From: Micavibrio_B sp964633355
Lineage (GTDB): Bacteria > Pseudomonadota > Alphaproteobacteria > Micavibrionales > Micavibrionaceae
Direction of reading: 5' to 3'
Assembly (NCBI GenBank): GCA_964633355.1
Contig: CAZWGO010000001.1
Coordinates: 165,996 to 229,995 of the forward strand
Length of the DNA stretch: 64,000 nucleotides
The position numbers were made by a program, and so were the translations under genes. Of this stretch, positions 15,978 to 24,406 are shown piece by piece. Numbering within the stretch: the stretch's first letter is position 1; each line of letters opens with the position of its first letter. A model generated the notes under the pieces. It saw only the letters and a program-made list of their open reading frames with translations, ran no database searches and was not told the origin of the DNA.

Positions 15978-16466
15978 CTAGTTTACACTCATCATTGAAT
16001 TAAGGAGTTTCGGTACATCCAGAATAACAAGCAGTTTTCCCGACAGGCGGTAGATGCCAAGCGAAACGCCACGCCATGCCGGGTCGAGCGTTGCAGGCGT
16101 ATTCTCATAGTCATCGTCATAAAGCGATAAAACATCGCCGACATTGTCGATGATCAGACTGTAGAGTTCATGATCGTTTTCGACGACGACACTCATGCGT
16201 TTTGTGGCGTCTTCCGGAGCAGGTAAACCAAGGCAGGTACGAACATCGATAGCAGTTACAATACGCCCGCGAAGATTGAGTGCGCCTGCAACTTGCGGCG
16301 GAGATAGCGGAATTTTAGTAACTTTCTGGTGGCCAAGAACATCCTGCACTTGCAAAATCGGTATACCGAACATCTGGCCACCGATATAAATCGTCAGAAA
16401 GTCACGGGTCTTGCCCGTACGCATGATTTTTTTGGTATCTTGAGATTGGGTTTCGGTATGTTCCAT
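15978..16466 (-). CDS. cheW: Chemotaxis coupling protein CheW
   Basis: The 162-residue protein is one CheW domain: FLTIYIGGQMFGIPI, PPQVAGALNLRGRIVTAIDVR and a C-terminal SGKLLVILDVPKLL. It links receptors to CheA. The first 20 residues are a polar extension before the domain. The start overlaps the end of cheA by one base. Confidence 0.95.
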   Translation of the reverse strand: MEHTETQSQDTKKIMRTGKTRDFLTIYIGGQMFGIPILQVQDVLGHQKVTKIPLSPPQVAGALNLRGRIVTAIDVRTCLGLPAPEDATKRMSVVVENDHELYSLIIDNVGDVLSLYDDDYENTPATLDPAWRGVSLGIYRLSGKLLVILDVPKLLNSMMSVN

Positions 16467-19195
16467 TATACGATTTCCCCTTCAATAAAGGTTTGATTGA
16501 TCGCATTCAGCAATGTGTCGCGGTCGAATTTTGCGACATATTTATTGAAGCCGACTTTATAGCCGTGATCGATATCTTTTTGTGTGGCGTGGCTGGACAG
16601 CGCCATCATCGGCGTATCCTGCCATTCGCGGCCAGCGCGGACGCGGGTTGCGAATTCAAAGCCGTCCATATCGGGCATTTCGATATCCGAAATAATCAGA
16701 TCGAATTTCTGGCCGTTTTCCGCTAGTTCTAGCGCCTTGATCGGGCTTTCCAGGCTTGTGACATCATAACCGGCAACGGATAGAAGCGGGGTTAGCATGT
16801 TGCGGAAGAACGGTGAATCATCGATGAGTAAAACGCGGCGACGTCCGCTATCATGCTTGCCAAAGCCGCTGCTGAAATCCTCATCACCATGATTTTTGAA
16901 AAAATTAGCGTTAAGCTTTTTCAGATAATAACCGACATCGACAATTTCGGTGGCCTGATCGTTGATAATAGTCGAACCGATAACACCGTCTGAAGAGGTG
17001 CCGGGTTGAATGGAGATATATTCTTCCTGAATATCGACGATCTGGTCGACGATAATACCTACCGATGTGTCGCGGTCTGAAAAGACCAGTAAAGGTTTTT
17101 CCTCTTCAGATTTTAAATCGACACTGCTGCTGAACGGCATCAAGGTCATCAACTTACCGCGATATTGAACCATCATCTTGCCGCCGGCATGTTCGATTTT
17201 ATCGATACTGATGTTTTCAAGGCGGGAAATAAGGGAGAGTGGCACGGCCTTGGGAGATTCGTCGCCGGCCTGAAAGAGAAGCAGGGAAGTGCGAAGCTGG
17301 CCCTGATGATAATCTTTATCTTCCTCGCCAACCGCAGTTTCTGTTTCAATATCGCCGGTCGATTTGGCAATGCCGTTCGGGTCCAAAATCATAATGACAG
17401 AACCGTCGCCAAGGATCGTGTTGCCGGAGAATAATTCGATATTCTTGAGTATTTTGGGGACCGGCTTGACCACGATTTCTTCCGTATCGAAAACGCGGTC
17501 GACGATAATACCAAAGCGGTAAGAGCCGACTTGTGTCACGATTATATATTTGTGATCGAAACGGTCGACGCCTTTCTGGGTCAATTCAAGTTTCAAGACT
17601 GACGATAATTCCACAAGCGGTAATAACTTATTGCGCAAGCGGAAAACAGGCGTGTCATTGATAATCTCAATGCGATTGTCGGATGACTGGCTGACCAGCA
17701 CTAATTCGTTGACAGAGAGCTGGGGAATAGCGAATTTTTCACCTGATGTTTCAACGATGAGAGAAGAAACGATGGCTAAAGTCAGCGGAATTTTAATCGT
17801 AAAGGTGGAGCCTTTACCTTCAATGGAATTAAGCTCGATAGAGCCGCCGATTTTCTCGATATTGGTGCGCACAACGTCCATGCCGACACCGCGACCCGAA
17901 ACGGAAGTGACCTTATCGGCGGTAGAGAAACCGGCTTTGAAAATATATTGCTGAATTTGCTGCATCGACATTTTGTCGATTTCATCCTGCGTGGCTAGAC
18001 CGTTCTGAATGATCTTCGCCTTGATCTTCTCCATCGGCAGGCCTTTACCGTCATCGATAATCTGGATGATGATGTGACCGCCTTCATGGAAGGCTTTGAG
18101 AGTAATCGTTCCTGTTTCAGGCTTACCGGCTTTGGCGCGGTCTGCCGGACCTTCGACGCCATGATCTCCGGAGTTGCGGACCATGTGAGTGAGTGGGTCC
18201 TTGATCATATCGAGAACCTGACGGTCCAGCTCGGTATTCTCGCCGACCATGACGAGATCTATTTTCTTGCCAAGTTCAATGGAAAGATCGCGGATAATAC
18301 GCGGCAGTTTCGCCCATGCGTTGCCGATCGGCTGCATACGCGTTTTCATGACGCCGTCCTGAAGGTCGGATACGACATGGTTGAGGCGTTGAAGCGGTGT
18401 CGCCAGTTCGTTTTCTTTCTGGCTGCGGGTAATTTGCAACAGCTGGTTACGGGTCAGAACAAGTTCTGACACCATCGTCATCAGGTTTTCCAGTACTTCG
18501 ACATTGACGCGTAGCGACTGGTTGGCAAGGGATGATTCACCATCGGCTTTTGGCTCTTTCGGCGCAGCAGCAGGCGCGGCGGCCACGGCGACTTCTTTTG
18601 ATGGCTCGGGTGCGAGTGGCGGCGGTGGTGGCGGCGCTTCTACAACTGGTGCAGCTTGCATCATATCCATCGGACCGGGTGTCATGTCAAAAATTCTTTG
18701 CAGCTCATCACTGTCCATTGGCTCGGCGCTATAAACTTTTTCAGGCGCTGCCGGTGTAGGTGGTGGCGGAGGGGGGGCTTCTACAACAACGGGGGCAGCT
18801 TCAGCCGGTTTCGCTTCTCGGCCTTCGAATACAACGTCGAGTTTTTCAATCAGTTCGGCATCGGAACCTTCGGCTTCTGTCCCGTGCGATTCAATATGTT
18901 CGAGTAACATACGCACGCGGTCGAGAGATTCAAGAATGAGAGTTACATAAGCGGGAGTGACGCTTAGATTACCATCGCGGAAACGACCCATAACGTTTTC
19001 GGCATGGTGCGCAACTTTTTCAAGGCGCGGCAGGCCGAGAAATCCACATGTGCCTTTGATCGTGTGCATCAGGCGGAAAATTTTCCCGATCAAATCCTTG
19101 TCGTTCGGATTTTGTTCGAGCTTGATAAGATCTCTATCAAGCTCACCAAGGCCTTCATTGGTTTCGGTGATAAACTCGGCAATTAAATCGTCCAT
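16466..19195 (-). CDS. cheA: Hybrid chemotaxis histidine kinase CheA with C-terminal receiver
   Basis: The 909-residue protein has an Hpt domain with phospho-His44 (LMHTIKGT), then a Pro/Ala-rich linker (about 132-215) in place of a recognisable P2 domain. Dimerisation (LRVNVEVLENLM) and ATPase (NSGDHGVE, GRGVGMDVV) domains follow, then a CheW-like P5 domain and a second, weaker CheW-like region around 640-770. A receiver occupies 785-905, with phospho-acceptor Asp837. The fused receiver may act as a phosphate sink or adaptation element. This is the first gene of the che operon; a near-CtrA site lies about 90 bases upstream. Confidence 0.95.
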   Translation of the reverse strand: MDDLIAEFITETNEGLGELDRDLIKLEQNPNDKDLIGKIFRLMHTIKGTCGFLGLPRLEKVAHHAENVMGRFRDGNLSVTPAYVTLILESLDRVRMLLEHIESHGTEAEGSDAELIEKLDVVFEGREAKPAEAAPVVVEAPPPPPPTPAAPEKVYSAEPMDSDELQRIFDMTPGPMDMMQAAPVVEAPPPPPPLAPEPSKEVAVAAAPAAAPKEPKADGESSLANQSLRVNVEVLENLMTMVSELVLTRNQLLQITRSQKENELATPLQRLNHVVSDLQDGVMKTRMQPIGNAWAKLPRIIRDLSIELGKKIDLVMVGENTELDRQVLDMIKDPLTHMVRNSGDHGVEGPADRAKAGKPETGTITLKAFHEGGHIIIQIIDDGKGLPMEKIKAKIIQNGLATQDEIDKMSMQQIQQYIFKAGFSTADKVTSVSGRGVGMDVVRTNIEKIGGSIELNSIEGKGSTFTIKIPLTLAIVSSLIVETSGEKFAIPQLSVNELVLVSQSSDNRIEIINDTPVFRLRNKLLPLVELSSVLKLELTQKGVDRFDHKYIIVTQVGSYRFGIIVDRVFDTEEIVVKPVPKILKNIELFSGNTILGDGSVIMILDPNGIAKSTGDIETETAVGEEDKDYHQGQLRTSLLLFQAGDESPKAVPLSLISRLENISIDKIEHAGGKMMVQYRGKLMTLMPFSSSVDLKSEEEKPLLVFSDRDTSVGIIVDQIVDIQEEYISIQPGTSSDGVIGSTIINDQATEIVDVGYYLKKLNANFFKNHGDEDFSSGFGKHDSGRRRVLLIDDSPFFRNMLTPLLSVAGYDVTSLESPIKALELAENGQKFDLIISDIEMPDMDGFEFATRVRAGREWQDTPMMALSSHATQKDIDHGYKVGFNKYVAKFDRDTLLNAINQTFIEGEIV

Positions 19196-19282
19196 ACGGA
19201 TTCTCCACTAGAAGGACATTTATGACGCAGCGGGGGCTAAAAGCGAAAGTGCATGCTTCTCTTCTAAAGTGCCTGAAAGCGG

Positions 19283-19297
19283 TTAACGCTTCGTTAC
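19283..19297. promoter_or_regulatory. Near-perfect CtrA box between chpT and cheA
   Basis: TTAA, seven bases, then TTAC matches the CtrA consensus TTAA-N7-TTAA with one mismatch. It lies just after the chpT stop and about 90 bases before the cheA start, a sensible place for control of the che operon. Pattern match only. Confidence 0.35.
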
Positions 19298-19298
19298 T

Positions 19299-19967
19299 TT
19301 ATCGGAATGCAACCGAATAAGTGACACGATTATCACCGGTTTCTTTCAGAAGGATAATAAATCCATAACTTTCGGCGATCAGGCTCAAAGCATACGGGTG
19401 TACGAGGCGCGGGTCGATCTCTTCCGGCGGCAGGCTGCGAGCCAAGGCTTGCTCTACATTTTCCCGAACAATAGCGCCTTCGCCTTCGGCGCGGATCAGG
19501 GTTTCGGTCGCGCTCCCCGGATCGACATAGACGGTGCCGCCTTTTGGCAGGCCTTCCATGGCGAGCATCATCGCGCCCATCAAAACCTTGGCAAAGCCGG
19601 GTGTTTTAGAATCGATGCCAAGGGAGCTGAACGGGTCCCAGCTTTGACGGATTTTACCATCGGCCCGGGTAAGGGCACCGAATGTTTTCTGGATATCTTC
19701 CGGCTTTATATTGCCGTCGCGGCCACCAGCGCCATAGGCGATGCGAAATGCCTGCAATCGGGCAGCGGCGGCTTGTGCACTATGGCCGATCAATTCGGAA
19801 GCCTGTTTTATGCTTTCCGGATCGTCGCCCGCTTCTTCCATAAATTCGAGGCCGTTATTGATCGCTCCGACCGGCGAAATCAGGTCATGGCAGATACGGG
19901 AGGCGAGGAGTTCTAAAATAGCGGCTTCGTGCTTGGCGGTCATGGCGGGGATCCTTTGTTCCGACAA
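19299..19967 (-). CDS. chpT: Histidine phosphotransferase ChpT
   Basis: The 222-residue protein carries the phospho-His27 motif RICHDLISPVGAINNG, the signature of ChpT. A dimeric four-helix hairpin follows, then a degenerate ATPase-like C-terminal domain without ATP-binding boxes. In Caulobacter-type bacteria ChpT passes phosphate from CckA to CtrA and CpdR. CtrA is encoded elsewhere in this window (44523-45224); CckA is not. It lies between galU and cheA on the same strand. Confidence 0.9.
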   Translation of the reverse strand: MSEQRIPAMTAKHEAAILELLASRICHDLISPVGAINNGLEFMEEAGDDPESIKQASELIGHSAQAAAARLQAFRIAYGAGGRDGNIKPEDIQKTFGALTRADGKIRQSWDPFSSLGIDSKTPGFAKVLMGAMMLAMEGLPKGGTVYVDPGSATETLIRAEGEGAIVRENVEQALARSLPPEEIDPRLVHPYALSLIAESYGFIILLKETGDNRVTYSVAFR

Positions 19968-20002
19968 AGTAGCAAAGTCCGCCGAGATTGGAAGCCTAAA
20001 AA

Positions 20003-20935
20003 CTAAGCCGCGCGCGTTTTAGCTTCTTTACCAGTTTCCATGGTCATGCGCAGGCGCTCGATCATGAAGTTGGTCAGCTCTTCGGCCAGTTTTGGTTTGG
20101 TCATCGCATAGGCGATCTGGGCTTTGACAAAGCCAATATCGGAACCACAGTCAAGGCGTTCACCTTCGACTTCATAGGCCGTAAATGGAGATATTTTCAA
20201 CAGTTCAACCATGGCATCCGTTAGCTGGATCTCGCCGCCGGCGCCTGTCATGTTTTTCTCAACCATCGCATCGAGAACAGGCATGATTTCGCCGCTTAAG
20301 ATGTAACGTCCAATAACAGCCAGATTTGATGGTGCATTTTCAAGCGCAGGTTTTTCAACAAAGCCTTTAACAAGCGTGCCACGGCCGTTATTCTGGCCCG
20401 GCGTAATGATGCCGTATTTATTGACGTCTGCATCAGGGACTTCCATCGACGCGATAATGTTATGACCGGTGCGGGCATATTCCTCGGCCATTTGCTGCAT
20501 GCAGGATTTTCCCGCGCAGAGCATAAAATCGTCTGGCAGCATCACGGCAAAGGATTCATCTTTTGAAATATAATCGCGGGCACACCAGACCGCATGACCC
20601 AAGCCCAGCGCTTTGTCTTGCATAGCGATTTTAAGGCTACCCTTCGGCAAAGTGACGGCGTTGACGATATCCATCTGAGCCTGTTTATTGCGGCGGGACA
20701 AAGTCTCCATCAAGTCAGGCGCTTCTTCAAAATGCTGGCAGAGCATTTCCTTGCCGGTGCTAATCACGAAGATAAAATTTTCAACGCCTGCGGCTTTGGC
20801 TTCGTCAACGGCCAGCTGAATGAGCGGCATATCGACGATGGGCAACATTTCTTTAGGCATGACTTTGGTGGCTGGCAAAAGGCGGGTGCCAAGGCCGGCG
20901 ACGGGAAATACAGCAGTTTTCAGTGTCTTTGTCAT
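20003..20935 (-). CDS. galU: UTP-glucose-1-phosphate uridylyltransferase
   Basis: The 310-residue protein begins with the nucleotide-binding loop FPVAGLGTRLLPATKVMPKEM. It continues with LGHAVWCAR, KYGIITPG, GFVEKP and ERLDCGSDIGFV, all typical of GalU. It makes UDP-glucose from UTP and glucose-1-phosphate for envelope polysaccharides. It is on the same strand as chpT, 35 bases upstream. Whether they share a transcript is not evident. Confidence 0.95.
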   Translation of the reverse strand: MTKTLKTAVFPVAGLGTRLLPATKVMPKEMLPIVDMPLIQLAVDEAKAAGVENFIFVISTGKEMLCQHFEEAPDLMETLSRRNKQAQMDIVNAVTLPKGSLKIAMQDKALGLGHAVWCARDYISKDESFAVMLPDDFMLCAGKSCMQQMAEEYARTGHNIIASMEVPDADVNKYGIITPGQNNGRGTLVKGFVEKPALENAPSNLAVIGRYILSGEIMPVLDAMVEKNMTGAGGEIQLTDAMVELLKISPFTAYEVEGERLDCGSDIGFVKAQIAYAMTKPKLAEELTNFMIERLRMTMETGKEAKTRAA

Positions 20936-21066
20936 TTAATAAGCCTATATAAAATTGTTGCTTTGCACAAGAACATCAAACGCAGGATTTAATTTGGAGT
21001 TCCATTTTATTTCAGAAGCTTATGACATATGCGTTATAGAAAAGTCAAGTTATGAAAAAATATATT

Positions 21067-21903
21067 TCAGGCTTTTTTAGGATAACCTTTATGTCTCTCC
21101 GGCGCGATAAAACGCAATAATTGTCTGATTTCCTGTCGTGCTGCCATGGCCGACATCGTCAACTGAGTTTCAGGATCCTGTTTCAGGTCGAGAAGGGTCA
21201 GGCCCTTTGGGAATAATTCACGAAAGATCAAATTCTCGGTAAAGCCGGGCGCGATACGAAAATCGAATTTTTCCGACATTTTTTCGAGAAGCGCCGCTAT
21301 ATCCTTTTTGTTCTCGGATTCGACATGGGACAGGCGGTTTCGCATGACGATCCAGTCGATATCCCTGTTTTCTGCCCCGAGTTTCGCAAGGCGGGAATTC
21401 TGGACAAGTTTCGTGTAGATGGACGGTGCCTTGATCATGCGCGTGGCTGTATCGAGTTTTCCGAGAACGTCGAGATCGATATAGGAGTCATTGAGCGGAG
21501 TTACAATGGTATCGGCATGGGCATGTGCCAATTGCGACAAAAACGTATCAGCCCCCGGCGTATCGATAATAATGAAATCTACATTGGGTTTCATCTCGGC
21601 CAAAGCGGAGAGTAAAAAATCGCGGTCGGCGGTTTCGGCCTCGATTTTATTGGCCGCGTCTGACTTTTCAATCGGAAAATGAAGCGGGGCGGGCAGATCG
21701 TCTTTTTCGCGCGTGATAAATTCGAAACGGTTGGCAAGATAGCGGGTCAAAGTGCCTTGCCGGGCATCCAGATCGATGGTCGCAACATTATAGCCAAGTC
21801 GCAAGAGGCCGATAGCAGCATGCATGGCGGTGGTCGATTTACCCGACCCGCCTTTTTCATTACCGAAAACGATGATATGCGCTTGAGAAGTATTTGAAGA
21901 CAT
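21067..21903 (-). CDS. mipZ: Division plane positioning ATPase MipZ
   Basis: The 278-residue ParA-type ATPase has a deviant Walker A (GNEKGGSGKST, residues 14-24), IDLDARQ, and IIDTPGADT for Walker B. The C-terminal part has VMRNRLSHVESENK, IAPGFTENLIFRELFPKGLTLLDL and AARQEIR. This last set is specific for MipZ rather than ParA or MinD. MipZ forms polar gradients from the ParB-origin complex and inhibits FtsZ ring assembly, so division occurs mid-cell. It is divergent from the aminopeptidase gene across a palindromic repeat. Confidence 0.92.
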   Translation of the reverse strand: MSSNTSQAHIIVFGNEKGGSGKSTTAMHAAIGLLRLGYNVATIDLDARQGTLTRYLANRFEFITREKDDLPAPLHFPIEKSDAANKIEAETADRDFLLSALAEMKPNVDFIIIDTPGADTFLSQLAHAHADTIVTPLNDSYIDLDVLGKLDTATRMIKAPSIYTKLVQNSRLAKLGAENRDIDWIVMRNRLSHVESENKKDIAALLEKMSEKFDFRIAPGFTENLIFRELFPKGLTLLDLKQDPETQLTMSAMAARQEIRQLLRFIAPERHKGYPKKA

Positions 21904-21916
21904 AGAAATCTATATT

Positions 21917-21981
21917 GCCACGAAGACGCGAAGACACGAAGAGGCTTTTTAAAAAACTTCGTGACTTCGGGACTTCGTGGC
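21917..21981. repeat. CACGAAG-type inverted repeat
   Basis: GCCACGAAGACGCGAAG at the left is mirrored by CTTCGGGACTTCGTGG at the right around a T/A-rich centre. It lies in the short region between mipZ and the divergent aminopeptidase gene and must overlap their promoters. Confidence 0.6.
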
Positions 21982-21994
21982 CTAGAATACATCT

Positions 21995-23770
21995 ATGAAA
22001 ACAGCCGAGAAACTTTCAGCTTTACGAGCCCATCTGAAAAACCTTGAAGTGGACGGATTTATCGTTCCCCGCACGGACGAATACCAGAACGAATTCGTGC
22101 CGGAATGTTTCGAAAGGCTCGCTTGGCTGACAGGGTTCACAGGGTCAGCAGGGTTTGCCGTGATCTTACCGGAAATCGCAGGTGTTTTGAGTGACGGGCG
22201 CTATACCATCCAGCTTAAAAATCAGGTCGATCAAACTCTGTACGAGATTGGCGATTCCATAAAAGTTACGTTAAGCGATTATCTTACGCATGAAGCGAAA
22301 TCAGGTCAGGTGATCGGCTATGATGCCAAGCTGCACAGCCCGAAACAAATTCAGATGCTGGAAGCCAAGCTCAAGGAAAAGAGTATTACGCTGAAAGCTT
22401 TGGAAACAAACCCTATCGATGAGATCTGGGCGGATCGTCCGCCGGAGCCGATGGCAAAGGTCGAAATCTTCCCCGAGAAATATGCTGGTCGCAGCAGCGC
22501 CGAAAAACGTATGGCAGTTGCGCAGTTTATCAAAGGCCAAGGCGCGAAGGCCTGCGTCATTACCTTGCCGGATTCTATTGCATGGCTATTGAATATTCGC
22601 GGCTCTGACGTGTCTCACAATCCGGTTGCGCTGTCTTATGCCCTGTTACATGACGATGGTCGCGCTGAATGGTTTATCGCCACGGAGAAAGTCAGCGGCG
22701 ATGTTTTGCGTCATGCCGGAAATACGGTAGAAGTATTCGAGCCTGCTAAAATCGAAGAACGGTTGGCAATGCTGGCGGGTGACGATAAGCCTGTAATGAT
22801 CGATCCGCAAAGATCGTCCAAATATTTCTTTGATATTCTAAAGAAGAATAAAATCACTATCCGCGAAGAAAAGGATCCTTGCATACTTCCCAAAGCCGTT
22901 AAAACGACGGCAGAGCAGGAAGCGATGATTGCCGCGCATGTGCGTGACGGCGCAGCGGTCACGAAATTCCTTTACTGGCTAAGCAGTAATGCCCAAGGTA
23001 AAACAGAGGTCGAGATCGCCGACCAATTGGAAGCTTTCCGCAAAGCCGATCCGATGCACCGCGATTCCAGTTTTGACACGATCTGCGGCTGGGCATCGAA
23101 CGGGGCGATCGTCCATTACCGTGCTGAAGACAAATCCGCCGCGACGGTGACTGGGAATGGACTTCTATTAATCGATAGCGGCGCACAATATGCCGACGGC
23201 ACGACCGACATCACGAGAACAATTGCGATTGGCACGCCTACAGATGAAATGAAGGACCGCTATACGCGTGTTTTAAAAGGTCATATTGCGCTGGCCTCTG
23301 CGCGGTTTCCGCAAGGCACGACCGGTGCGCAGCTCGATAGTCTGGCGCGGCAAGCGTTGTGGCAGGCAGGGCTCGATTACGCACATGGGACTGGTCATGG
23401 CGTGGGTTGTTATCTATCCGTTCATGAAGAGGCGGCGGGGATTTCGCCGCGCGGTACGGAAGCAGTTTTACCGGGCATGATCATTTCCAACGAGCCAGGT
23501 TATTACAAGGAAGGCGAATACGGCATTCGCATCGAAAACCTGATCTTATGCAATAAGACAGGAGATAAGACGGAAGATGGCCGTGATATGCTCTATTTCG
23601 AAACATTGACGCTCGCGCCTATCGATCTTTCTGTCGTGGATTTACGGCTTCTAACCGATAGCGAGCGCTGGTGGATCAATGATTATCATTTCCGCGTTCG
23701 GGATGTTTTGTCGCCGACGCTGGAGCCTGCAGAAAAAAGCTGGCTGGATCAGGTTACGAAGTTTATTTAG
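21995..23770 (+). CDS. Xaa-Pro aminopeptidase (M24B)
   Basis: The 591-residue protein has two N-terminal creatinase-like domains (DGFIVPRTDEYQ, TGFTGSAGFAV) and a C-terminal pita-bread metalloprotease domain. The metal ligands are visible: Asp in LIDSGAQY, Asp in TTDITRT, His in HGTGHGVG, Glu in SNEPGYY and Glu in GIRIENL. Length and domain order match the long eukaryotic-like aminopeptidase P group rather than E. coli PepP (about 440 residues). It removes N-terminal residues preceding proline. It is cytoplasmic, with no signal peptide. Confidence 0.93.
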   Translation: MKTAEKLSALRAHLKNLEVDGFIVPRTDEYQNEFVPECFERLAWLTGFTGSAGFAVILPEIAGVLSDGRYTIQLKNQVDQTLYEIGDSIKVTLSDYLTHEAKSGQVIGYDAKLHSPKQIQMLEAKLKEKSITLKALETNPIDEIWADRPPEPMAKVEIFPEKYAGRSSAEKRMAVAQFIKGQGAKACVITLPDSIAWLLNIRGSDVSHNPVALSYALLHDDGRAEWFIATEKVSGDVLRHAGNTVEVFEPAKIEERLAMLAGDDKPVMIDPQRSSKYFFDILKKNKITIREEKDPCILPKAVKTTAEQEAMIAAHVRDGAAVTKFLYWLSSNAQGKTEVEIADQLEAFRKADPMHRDSSFDTICGWASNGAIVHYRAEDKSAATVTGNGLLLIDSGAQYADGTTDITRTIAIGTPTDEMKDRYTRVLKGHIALASARFPQGTTGAQLDSLARQALWQAGLDYAHGTGHGVGCYLSVHEEAAGISPRGTEAVLPGMIISNEPGYYKEGEYGIRIENLILCNKTGDKTEDGRDMLYFETLTLAPIDLSVVDLRLLTDSERWWINDYHFRVRDVLSPTLEPAEKSWLDQVTKFI

Positions 23771-23777
23771 TAATTTG

Positions 23778-23807
23778 TTGACATATTATTTGAAATTTTT
23801 GTATGCA
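23778..23807 (+). promoter_or_regulatory. Promoter placing the start at the initiator ATG
   Basis: A perfect TTGACA at 23778-23783 is followed after 18 bases by TATGCA at 23802-23807 (or GTATGC after 17). The expected transcription start falls at about 23813, the A of the ATG of the next gene. That gene also lacks a ribosome binding site. Confidence 0.5.
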
Positions 23808-23812
23808 ACCTA

Positions 23813-24406
23813 ATGCCAAAGTTACTTTATGTCATAACTAACGAAACGGCCTGCCTGCAAAGTCTTGCATATTCCGATATGTCAGAGGCGCTGTGTGAGT
23901 CTGCGGCTCGAGAAGAAATTGATCCTGAAAATATCGATAAAAATATGATTAAGAAGGAATTCCAACAATTCGCAAGCAATGAGCGTCTGGGTTTTCTTGA
24001 TCTTAGTAAGTATGAAATTTATCTGAATGATATAGAGGGCGATCATACCAACTTAAAAGAAGTTTATATAACTCTCAATCTTAATGACACCAAAGATGCG
24101 GCTCAATTTGCGGTTGCTGATATGAAAGGGAGTATCATCAAAGAAATTTCCCTTGGCTTCGAAGCTTTTCTTGATGATGCAAAAGAGATATTTGAAAACA
24201 ACGCCGCCCTAGGTAAATTCGAAAATAATGAATATCTGATGGCCATCGCAATTGAGGGACTTTTAGTCGGAGGTTCTAAAGAAGGCATGGATGCTCTCAA
24301 TCAATGGATATCTGATGCAATTTATTGGCCTGCAGTAGCAAGTTTAGACTTTCCCCTAGATGGTGATATTGTTCACGCTCCGATGCCGTCGGCAACTAAA
24401 AACTAA
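23813..24406 (+). CDS. Unknown cytoplasmic protein, possibly leaderless
   Basis: The 197-residue acidic protein has no signal peptide, membrane helix or family I recognise. It starts with a hydrophobic strand (MPKLLYVITNE), has a mixed alpha/beta middle, and ends in a Pro/Asp-rich tail. There is no ribosome binding site before the ATG, and the best promoter predicts a transcript starting at the ATG itself. Codon use is more AT-rich than in the aminopeptidase before it. Its end overlaps the end of the convergent EAL gene by four bases. Confidence 0.6.
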   Translation: MPKLLYVITNETACLQSLAYSDMSEALCESAAREEIDPENIDKNMIKKEFQQFASNERLGFLDLSKYEIYLNDIEGDHTNLKEVYITLNLNDTKDAAQFAVADMKGSIIKEISLGFEAFLDDAKEIFENNAALGKFENNEYLMAIAIEGLLVGGSKEGMDALNQWISDAIYWPAVASLDFPLDGDIVHAPMPSATKN

